DNA of 64,000 nt from Enterobacter sp. 10-1 (GTDB lineage: Bacteria; Pseudomonadota; Gammaproteobacteria; Enterobacterales; Enterobacteriaceae): positions 1 to 64,000 of the forward strand of contig NISF01000015.1 in NCBI GenBank assembly GCA_002270295.1. Reading direction: 5' to 3'. The notes beneath the pieces are model-generated. The model was not told the DNA's origin, made no database searches, and saw only the letters and a program-made list of their open reading frames with translations. This document shows positions 57,946 to 64,000 of the stretch, in pieces (the first letter of the stretch is position 1; each line of letters opens with the position of its first letter). The translations under genes were made by a program, and so were the position numbers.

Positions 57946-60078
57946 ATGGAACTACTACAGGAATACGGGGCTATACTTAAAGTTGTAATAATGCCTACTA
58001 CGGGAAAACAAACTATAATCCAGGGTTTCGATACTGGTATTCTCAACTCAGAGATATCAGACATCCTTTTTTTATTAGCTAAAACACCAAAAGAAATCAG
58101 TGATATTTTTATCAAAAACAATGATAATTCCCAGCCCTCGCTAAACGGGCAAAACCCTATTATTTTGATATCTAAAGAAAATATTGACAACATACCAAAT
58201 CTTTATCAAACACCATTCTGTCTAATTTTTTGTGTTCAAGATGATTTTTCATATGTTTGTACTCTCAAAAAGCGTTTTGATATCCCTCCGATTATATGTT
58301 GCAATGCTAAACATGCAGACTTACAACCGAAAGAAATCAATAGCATATACTCTTTTGATAAAATCCTCTTTTCTCGCTTTAAATTCATTGAAAACAAAAT
58401 AAGAAAAATTAGTGGCGAGAAGAAAATATCCACAAATTTAAAGCGAAGAGGATCTTTCTTTTATAAATCAACTTGGAAATCGACACTTAGCAACTCAACG
58501 CTTCCCAATGAATTGTTAATTGAATCACTTGGCTATATGTTATCGTCACCTAAAAGAATTAAAGATGGTAGTAGCAAAAGAGAATTTATAGGAACAATAC
58601 TTCAAAGTGTTGAAGCATACATCGAATGCTTAAAGCAATTAGACATACCACTACCAACGGAGGTTTTACTTTTTGCTCCGGGCATGCACTCATTTTTATA
58701 TGATAAAAACAATCAATTTTATGATTTAATAACGCAAGATTTATCCTTAGTTGAGAAAAAAATTCTTATCGATGGAGTGTTACGAAACCCTGGCTATTCC
58801 GGGATCAGACTTAATGTAGACCCGGATAGAAAAGAACTTTTCAAAAGCCCTGCTTTCCGTTACTTCACTTCGCTGAGACGTTCTGAAATGCGGTTAACAA
58901 CGGCTGCAATTGCTTTACTTAGTATGAATAAGGAAATCCCAGCGATAAGGATGCCAAACGCTATAAATCATTACTCCAATTATTTGAAAAAACTTGAAGA
59001 TCTTGCAATTTCATCAGGGATAAATAGTGAACAATTCATTACTAAATCTAAAGCATTCAATACTGTCATTAAAAGAGCCCTTGGTTTCAAGTTGAGAACA
59101 TATATAACCCAAAACTATAACGATTTATCCTTTGTTTGTGATGTACCATTGGACTGGATAAGGTTTAACAATATACCTATTATGTTTAGTCATGAGATAT
59201 CAAGAATAAATGCCACACCTGGCAACGTTCTTCTACAGAACACCTCAGATTTCCCACGAGCTTTAGTTAAAGCATCTGAGCTAAAGAAGATTTTAATTAT
59301 ACGTTCTTTTGAACCAGATGATCACTTAAAGTTCATATTAGAGAATGCTATTGAAATATTCAAGAAACAGATGCCAGATCTTGACTGTGAGATTATTGAT
59401 GTTAGAACGAGAATTGAACTTATAGATGCTCTAAATCAATATCAAGGTTACATTCTTGTTATAGACTGCCATGGAAATCATGATGGCAATAAAGGTAATG
59501 GATGGTTAATAATAGGTGAGGATAAAGTAGACACTTGGAATTTGAAGAAAGTTGCAAGGATTCCTCCTATCGTAATTCTTAGTGCGTGTTTAACATCTGC
59601 TCTAAGTGGTTCTCATGCCTCTGTTGCTAATGGTTTCGTTATAAGTGGTGCATTAAGTGTCATCGGAACATTACTGCCAGTAAATGCGGTAGACTCCGCT
59701 GTTTTTGTCAGCCGACTGATCTATCGGTTTTACGAGTTTCCTTCCACGTTATCCAAAAATTTCACGCATGTTAATGTAAGGCTATTTCTTTCTGTTTTTC
59801 TTAGAATGTCCTATGCGACCGATTTAATAAGAGGGTTTGAGCGTGAAGGGTTGATACCGAAAAACTCATGGGAAGAAGATGCCATTGATATTAACATATA
59901 TATAAACATGCTTCATCATGATTGGTTCGATTATGTAATAAATAAATTGGTGAAGTTAACAGGACTCACGCTCAAAGATGTAATTAGTTTTATTGATAGG
60001 AAATTATTCATAACCGAGACCATGTGCTATAGCCAAATTGGTTTTCCAGATGCAATCACAATAAGTCTCAAAGATTAA
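57946..60078 (+). CDS. CHAT-domain protease, satellite cargo, candidate anti-phage protein
   Basis: A 710-residue protein, strongly AT-rich beside GC-rich P4 genes. The C-terminal third is a CHAT (caspase-HetF-like) peptidase: strand KKILIIRSFEPDDHLKF (from about residue 450), catalytic His-509 in LVIDCHGNHDGN and catalytic Cys-548 in VILSACLTSALSG, 39 residues apart, followed by GALSVIGTLLPVNAVDSAVF as in CHAT proteins. The first about 440 residues are not recognised; they are mixed alpha/beta with FCLIFCVQDDF and PPIICCNAKHADL early on and helical stretches later, and show no TPR pattern, signal or membrane segment. CHAT proteases act in defence (TPR-CHAT/Craspase, gasdermin-linked systems), normally activated by a sensor. 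Here no partner gene is visible, so sensor and effector may be one chain. The start has only a weak ribosome-binding site. Confidence 0.85.
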   Translation: MELLQEYGAILKVVIMPTTGKQTIIQGFDTGILNSEISDILFLLAKTPKEISDIFIKNNDNSQPSLNGQNPIILISKENIDNIPNLYQTPFCLIFCVQDDFSYVCTLKKRFDIPPIICCNAKHADLQPKEINSIYSFDKILFSRFKFIENKIRKISGEKKISTNLKRRGSFFYKSTWKSTLSNSTLPNELLIESLGYMLSSPKRIKDGSSKREFIGTILQSVEAYIECLKQLDIPLPTEVLLFAPGMHSFLYDKNNQFYDLITQDLSLVEKKILIDGVLRNPGYSGIRLNVDPDRKELFKSPAFRYFTSLRRSEMRLTTAAIALLSMNKEIPAIRMPNAINHYSNYLKKLEDLAISSGINSEQFITKSKAFNTVIKRALGFKLRTYITQNYNDLSFVCDVPLDWIRFNNIPIMFSHEISRINATPGNVLLQNTSDFPRALVKASELKKILIIRSFEPDDHLKFILENAIEIFKKQMPDLDCEIIDVRTRIELIDALNQYQGYILVIDCHGNHDGNKGNGWLIIGEDKVDTWNLKKVARIPPIVILSACLTSALSGSHASVANGFVISGALSVIGTLLPVNAVDSAVFVSRLIYRFYEFPSTLSKNFTHVNVRLFLSVFLRMSYATDLIRGFEREGLIPKNSWEEDAIDINIYINMLHHDWFDYVINKLVKLTGLTLKDVISFIDRKLFITETMCYSQIGFPDAITISLKD

Positions 60079-60110
60079 CAATTGTATGTAGTTAAGCTAA
60101 AATCGCGAGC

Positions 60111-60134
60111 TTCCGTTTCTGGCACAGAGCGGTC
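60111..60134. repeat. TCCGCT/AGCGGA repeat, degenerate copy 4
   Basis: TTCCGTTTCTGGCACAGAGC followed by GGTC keeps most of the loop and arms of the hairpin at 36192, in inverted orientation. It lies 33 bp after the CHAT stop and 37 bp before iteron copy 2. Confidence 0.35.
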
Positions 60135-60170
60135 TGATAACTTTTGGGAGTAAAAAGTTTTTTCTGGAAA

Positions 60171-60264
60171 AACTGTTCACACTGTTCACTAGGTGTTTTT
60201 ATTGTTTATTTTCATTATGTTACACGGTGAATGCTTGGTGAACAGTGAACACTTTACTGTTCAC
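60171..60264. repeat. 94-bp iteron repeat, copy 2 (crr/ori-like)
   Basis: Same layout as copy 1 at 57557: paired TGTTCAC units, AT-rich middle, GGTGAACAGTGAACAC and a last TGTTCAC. It lies just beyond the 3' end of the alpha gene, where a crr-type replication element is expected in P4-family satellites. Confidence 0.8.
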
Positions 60265-60282
60265 TCTGCCCGGTGTGCAGGT

Positions 60283-60306
60283 AAAAAAAGACCGGCAATG
60301 CCGGTC
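60283..60306 (-). terminator. terminator of the alpha operon
   Basis: On the minus strand GACCGGC-ATT-GCCGGTC is followed by seven T (60283-60289). Nine bases after the alpha stop. Confidence 0.9.
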
Positions 60307-60314
60307 CGGGTAGG

Positions 60315-62648
60315 TTATGAAGCGGTGGGTTCATCGCACTTCGGCAGCCAGTCGGCGTTGCTTTCCTCCCTTAGGGCGAGATTGGTCTGCATGCCCTGAT
60401 TTGTGCGGCGCTTCTCATAATTCAGACCGTACTCTTTCAGCATGGCTGAGAGCCCCTTGCCGAACATGGTCAGGCTGAGCGCATTCCTGTAGCCATGGGC
60501 TTCCATGTACACCAGATAAGCGTGATACAGATACAGGCGAGGCTGGCGCGGGATAATGTTGGCGTTCCCCATATACATTCCGTCCGGCTCCGGCAGCGCC
60601 TCCAGATAGCCGCAAAAATCAAACGTCGGGTCAGCATCGCGTTTGATGCTGAGCGCCTCGTCTGAGTTCTGCTGCGACTGGAGCAGCGCGCGGGCACTCA
60701 TCGGGTCGCTGAACTGCTGCATCAACTGGCGCACAATCACGGCCAGCTCGCGGGCGATTTTATCCCTCAATTGCGGGTCGCGCTCCTCCGGGGCTATCTG
60801 CTCCGGGAAGTGGATAATTACCCGGCGACGCGACACGCCGCCGCTGCGGTCGGTGAAGCGCATCGGGTTATTGTTGACCGCCAGAATGACCGCCGGAATA
60901 TGCGTCGAGTATGGGTTCTGATATTTCGGGTCAACGGAGACCGCATCACCGCCGGTGATGGCCTTGAGTCCGGCACCGTCACCGCTCCATTTCTCCTGGT
61001 CAGGCAGACGAATGAGCGAGAAACCAATCAGGGAGGCGCGCTTGCGCGGGTCTTCCAGCGTGTCGATGTCCGCTGACGTGGCGTTATCCTCTCCGGCCAG
61101 CATCGTGGCGATTTCAGCCAGAATACTTTTCCCGCTGCCGCCGGGGCCGGTGACTTCGAGAAAGAGCTGCCAGTCGTAGCGGTTCGCCAGCACCATAAAC
61201 AGCGCGGCCAGAATCACGTTACGCTTTGTCGGGTTGCCACTGGCGGCGCGGTCGAGCCAGCGCCAGAAGTTCGGCGCGTGGGTTTCCAGCGTTTCCCCCT
61301 CCACCGGCGGGGTAAAATCCACATCGCACAGGGTGCGCAGCCAGTGTGATTTGCTGTGCGGGCTGAATATACCTGAGCGGGTATCGAGCACCCCGTTGCG
61401 AAAACCAATCAGACGGCGTGCCGGTGCATCCTGCTGCGGAATAATCAGTTTCAGGGTCTCCACCACCGAGGCAATTCTCCCCGATGAGAACGGGGCGCGC
61501 AGGCGCTGAAACAGCCCGGCCACGTCGCGGGCAAAATCAGACGGCGTTATCACCTTCCAGATGCCGTTTTCATAGCGGGACAGGAGCTGGCCGTTGGCAT
61601 CCACGGCCAGCGCTTCGCCGTAATGCTCATGCACCCGCATCGCCTTATCGCTGGCGCTCATGGCGGTAAATTCCGCCTCGCTCATGGTGTCGAAGGGGCT
61701 TTGTGCCGCTGGCCGGATGGCGGCATAAATGGCTTTCCGCGTGGCGTCTTCGCCTCTGAGCATCACCGCATCATTCCAGTCACCAAATACCGGCGGCAGG
61801 GCGACAACGCCCTCACAGGCCTGAGCGGCTGCAGTGGCTTTGTTCTGGCCGTCGCCGTTAAGGTCACGGTCGGCGGCGAGGATAATCTGACAGGCCGGGT
61901 GTTTCTGACGGGCCAGGCTCGCCAGAGAAAGAAGGTTCACGGACGACAGCGCCACCATGACGGTTTCTCCGGTCAGGTGATGCACAGTAAGGGCAGTCGC
62001 ATAGCCCTCCGCTATCCACAGGCGTTTCCCGGCCTGTTTCTGTCCGTCGATGAGATGGCATGCCCCTTTGACCTGCCCGCCTTTCAGGGTGCGTTTAAGA
62101 CCGTCAGCATTAATGAGCTGGAGGTTAACCAGCGCGCCGGTCCCGTCATACAGCGGCACCACCACATCACCGGCACGGTAGGCCACACCGCCGGTTTTGT
62201 GCGACGTGGTCAGCGTCAGACACTCACGACGTGCAAAGCCCTTGCGGGTCAGGTAGGCGTTGCCGGTGGCCGGGCGCGTTTTCTCCAGCAGTCTGACGGC
62301 CAGCGCGGCCGCTGCTTTGCGGTCGGCCTCCGTTCCGGCGTCTGCGGCCGCCACCATCTCCGGGGCCACCGGCGGCAGGTGGCCGGTGACGGCGTTCACC
62401 TTCCCGGCGGCCTCGGATGCCGATATGCCGAACACCTTCTCAACCAGTTTCAGACCGTCACCGGCGCCGCACCGGTTGCAGTACCATGTGCCGCGCCCTT
62501 CCTGGTCATCAAAGCGAAAGCGGTCAGCGCCGCCACACACCGGGCAGGCCTGATGGCGGTTTTTTATCACTTTCATTCCCAGCGCCGGGAGAATGCGAGG
62601 CCAGTGGCCGCACGCCTGTTTTACCGTGTCCGTTACGTTCATTTTCAT
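60315..62648 (-). CDS. P4-type alpha replication protein (primase-helicase)
   Basis: 777 residues from the ATG at 62648, the length of P4 alpha; the frame opens 19 codons earlier. The zinc ribbon is CPVCGG and CNRCGAG (Cys 35, 38, 57, 60), the primase motif is EGYATA at Glu-214, and the superfamily 3 helicase part has Walker A GPGGSGKSILAE with VILAVNNNPMRFTD further on. The C-terminal part binds iterons in P4. It initiates satellite replication by origin recognition, unwinding and priming. GGGAG lies ahead of the start. All motifs are intact, so it is probably functional. The TGTTCAC repeats just beyond its end are its likely targets. Confidence 0.95.
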   Translation of the reverse strand: MKMNVTDTVKQACGHWPRILPALGMKVIKNRHQACPVCGGADRFRFDDQEGRGTWYCNRCGAGDGLKLVEKVFGISASEAAGKVNAVTGHLPPVAPEMVAAADAGTEADRKAAAALAVRLLEKTRPATGNAYLTRKGFARRECLTLTTSHKTGGVAYRAGDVVVPLYDGTGALVNLQLINADGLKRTLKGGQVKGACHLIDGQKQAGKRLWIAEGYATALTVHHLTGETVMVALSSVNLLSLASLARQKHPACQIILAADRDLNGDGQNKATAAAQACEGVVALPPVFGDWNDAVMLRGEDATRKAIYAAIRPAAQSPFDTMSEAEFTAMSASDKAMRVHEHYGEALAVDANGQLLSRYENGIWKVITPSDFARDVAGLFQRLRAPFSSGRIASVVETLKLIIPQQDAPARRLIGFRNGVLDTRSGIFSPHSKSHWLRTLCDVDFTPPVEGETLETHAPNFWRWLDRAASGNPTKRNVILAALFMVLANRYDWQLFLEVTGPGGSGKSILAEIATMLAGEDNATSADIDTLEDPRKRASLIGFSLIRLPDQEKWSGDGAGLKAITGGDAVSVDPKYQNPYSTHIPAVILAVNNNPMRFTDRSGGVSRRRVIIHFPEQIAPEERDPQLRDKIARELAVIVRQLMQQFSDPMSARALLQSQQNSDEALSIKRDADPTFDFCGYLEALPEPDGMYMGNANIIPRQPRLYLYHAYLVYMEAHGYRNALSLTMFGKGLSAMLKEYGLNYEKRRTNQGMQTNLALREESNADWLPKCDEPTAS

Positions 62649-62661
62649 GGTTTTTTCTCCC

Positions 62662-62982
62662 TCAGTGCAGTACAGGCGATGTGATATGGCGGGCGCAGAG
62701 CTCATCCATCACGGCGAGCCCGAGGAAGGACAGAGACGGGGCGGCTTTCAGCGGCCCGGCCTGCATCAAATCTTCCAGTAATGCACAGGCAATCAGACGG
62801 CCTTTTTCCTCGCCATGCTGGCGCAGGTAGAAGCCCTCCAGCTCGGTAGCGATGGCGCTTTCCAGCGCGTCGAGGGTGAGGTGGGGATAGCGGTGCTGAC
62901 GTTCGCACAGGGTCAGCCAGGCACAGGCCACAGCGCGGCGATACAGGGCCGCGCGCAATACGGGCGGCAATGGCGTTTTCAT
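62662..62982 (-). CDS. P4 ORF106-like protein (DUF5375)
   Basis: 106 residues, the same length as P4 ORF106: [20 protein letters not shown], then [12 protein letters not shown] and [16 protein letters not shown]. Soluble, helix-rich, function unknown. It overlaps the preceding gene by 4 bp and lies 13 bp before alpha, in the same operon. Confidence 0.85.
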   Translation of the reverse strand: MKTPLPPVLRAALYRRAVACAWLTLCERQHRYPHLTLDALESAIATELEGFYLRQHGEEKGRLIACALLEDLMQAGPLKAAPSLSFLGLAVMDELCARHITSPVLH

Positions 62983-63206
62983 ACGTTGCCCTCCCCGGTG
63001 AACCAGCGGTGATGACAGCGCTCGACCACGCCGTCGAGCTGGGCGGTCATGAGGTAAATCACGGAGGTGAGCTGTAACTGCTGCGCCGGGTCACGGCGAA
63101 CGGTCGCGCAGTCCTGTACCTGCATCAGGTTGCTGACGAGCTGACCGACATTGCGCATATGCTCCAGGCATTCGAGGTCACGGGCGGTAATGGTAGTGTG
63201 TCTCAT
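62979..63206 (-). CDS. small P4-operon protein, possible derepression (epsilon-like) protein
   Basis: 75 residues: [20 protein letters not shown] at the start and a His/Arg-rich end ([14 protein letters not shown]). It overlaps its neighbours by 4 bp on both sides. By position it matches the small genes between the P4 immunity region and alpha, one of which (epsilon) derepresses a P2 helper; the assignment to epsilon is only positional. Confidence 0.6.
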   Translation of the reverse strand: MRHTTITARDLECLEHMRNVGQLVSNLMQVQDCATVRRDPAQQLQLTSVIYLMTAQLDGVVERCHHRWFTGEGNV

Positions 63207-63397
63207 GCGCGCACCTCCGCCACCGGCAGACGCCCGGCAAACGAGAGGACGTAATCGCGAACGAGGGAAAGGCGTGCGGCGTGTTCATCCCCGGCCACGG
63301 CGCGGAGCATACAGATACGGGGTTTACGGTCTGCGCGACGAACGGCGGCAAACACAAAGACAAACTGCGGGTGTGACGGGGTGAGGATCGTAGCCAT
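63203..63397 (-). CDS. Icd-like/Ash-family protein
   Basis: A 64-residue protein: [20 protein letters not shown] then [10 protein letters not shown] and [12 protein letters not shown]. This pattern is the host cell division inhibitor Icd-like protein of P4/P1-type elements. GGAGG is placed 8 bases before this ATG. The same frame is open back to 63754 (183 codons) through the immunity leader; a longer Ash-family product is possible but would need the leader to be translated. It overlaps the next gene by 4 bp. Confidence 0.65.
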   Translation of the reverse strand: MATILTPSHPQFVFVFAAVRRADRKPRICMLRAVAGDEHAARLSLVRDYVLSFAGRLPVAEVRA

Positions 63398-63438
63398 AAG
63401 GGCAACCTCCATAGTTAGCTGGTTACAGCCACCACCGG

Positions 63439-63660
63439 AGTTCCTACGCTCATGGGTGGTAGCCCAGACGGGGGTAGGAATACCGGTAACTATGAGAACC
63501 GGCCAGCCCGAAGGCTGCCCCGCCTGAGCCACCATTACGCGATACCCACAATGGCGAAAAGGCCACTGTGTATTGAATGGGTGCATCAAGGCACAGACAC
63601 AAAAAAAGACGCAAGGCGCGTCTGGTGTCGCCATAGTTAAACACGGGTTCCTACGCCCGG
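63439..63660 (-). ncRNA. P4-type immunity leader with seqA/seqB/seqC-like complementarity
   Basis: In transcript order on the minus strand: GCGTAGGAACCC within 63645-63660 (seqA-like), a CAGCC-TTCG-GGCTG hairpin (63504-63517), GGTATTCCTACCCCC within 63468-63485 (seqB-like), then GCGTAGGAACT at 63439-63449 (seqC-like). seqB can pair with either flank through GTAGGAA/TTCCTAC and more. P4 immunity works this way: the CI RNA carrying seqB pairs with seqA and seqC to cause early termination before alpha. Exact RNA ends cannot be set by eye. Confidence 0.55.
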
Positions 63661-63750
63661 CTGCCGATTTTGCGGCAGCGAGAAAACTATACCTGGAAAC
63701 GACGAAGGGAAGCAAGCCAGAAAAAGGGGCTGTTTGCGGAACGGGCATCA

Positions 63751-63969
63751 TCATGCGTCGTAACCCCGGTTGCGTTCGGCGATACGGTCAGCCATCCACC
63801 CGGTGATTTCCGACTGCGCCCACGCCACGTTTTTTCCGCCGAGGGAGATTTGCTTCGGGAAAGCCTCCCGGCTGATGAGGTCGTAAATCGTGGAGCGGGA
63901 CAGCCCGCACAGATGCATCACTTCGGGCAGGCGAATAAAGCGCTCGTGAACGGCATCAGAAACCGGCAT
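63751..63969 (-). CDS. AlpA/Vis-family regulator
   Basis: A 72-residue winged-helix protein: [20 protein letters not shown], then [20 protein letters not shown] and SEITGWM. It matches AlpA/P4 Vis, which represses the satellite late promoter and acts in excision with the integrase. The integrase itself would lie beyond the window. Its end overlaps the start of the long Ash-type frame. Confidence 0.9.
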   Translation of the reverse strand: MPVSDAVHERFIRLPEVMHLCGLSRSTIYDLISREAFPKQISLGGKNVAWAQSEITGWMADRIAERNRGYDA

Positions 63970-64000
63970 CAGCGGCGCGGCAGGGGCAGAAGACGGGGAA

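Noticed and set aside
57557..60264. CRISPR or transposon ends
   Set aside because: Two long direct copies only, made of TGTTCAC iterons; no spacers, no inverted terminal repeats around the CHAT gene.
61623..62684. 353-codon frame on the plus strand
   Set aside because: It lies entirely antisense to the alpha gene, whose motifs are intact; the frame is a GC-rich shadow with no family features.
63203..63754. 183-codon continuous reading of the Icd/Ash frame
   Set aside because: The upstream part coincides with the immunity leader, and the strong ribosome-binding site is at the internal ATG (63397), so the short form is preferred; the long form is not excluded.

Overview
The window looks like accessory-rich chromosome of an enterobacterium of the Klebsiella/Raoultella/Enterobacter type. 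The grounds are moderately GC-rich genes with strong Shine-Dalgarno sites, a MarA/RamA-like regulator, a YhcN-type stress protein, a P4-family satellite phage, and enterobacterial IS3/IS30 and Hcp remnants. No rRNA, tRNA or CRISPR array was seen. The species cannot be fixed from this sequence alone.

Layout. 1-0.8 kb: an IS3-family transposase tail and a decayed hcp (type VI secretion) gene. 0.8-9.2 kb: a small membrane protein, a Bcr-type efflux pump, an exported alpha/beta hydrolase, and divergently from it a run of exported redox proteins (Tat aldo-keto reductase, cupin, carboxymuconolactone-decarboxylase-like protein, Tat flavodoxin) surrounding a CusRS/HprRS-type two-component system. Four promoters (hydrolase, reductase-regulator operon, cupin operon, and a distant yhcN-like gene at 19.3 kb) share one 27-bp operator layout placed 21-22 bp before a -10-like hexamer. 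9.5-20.8 kb: mixed metabolic, transport and regulatory genes. 21-35.8 kb: a 5-oxoproline/amino-acid locus with biotin carboxyl carrier, biotin carboxylase, an amino-acid dehydrogenase, PxpB/PxpC/PxpA, an aminotransferase, and a polar amino-acid ABC transporter split across the locus. 35.8-38.4 kb: accessory scar tissue (hairpins, LysE exporter, broken integrase, an orphan AT-rich gene, a SnoaL-like remnant). 38.4-46.6 kb: a LuxR solo with the plant-responsive (OryR/PipR-type) signature between two proline-iminopeptidase genes and ahead of a complete peptide ABC transporter; a near-palindrome precedes both peptidase genes. 46.6-54.5 kb: a broken ribbon-helix-helix gene, then an operon on the minus strand for RpiR regulator, ureohydrolase, binding protein, MmgE/PrpD protein, ABC permeases/ATPase and RidA. 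54.9-57.1 kb: LysR, a VOC protein and an IS30 remnant.

57.1-64 kb: the replication and immunity end of a P4-like satellite: AlpA/Vis-like regulator, an immunity leader with seqA/seqB/seqC-type complementarity, Icd-like protein, two small P4 ORFs and the 777-aa alpha primase-helicase, all on the minus strand. Between two 94-bp iteron repeats (crr/ori-like) beyond alpha lies a very AT-rich 710-codon gene on the opposite strand. Its C-terminal domain has the His-509/Cys-548 pair of a CHAT (caspase-like) protease. This lone CHAT protein as satellite cargo is the best candidate here for an undescribed, probably anti-phage, system.
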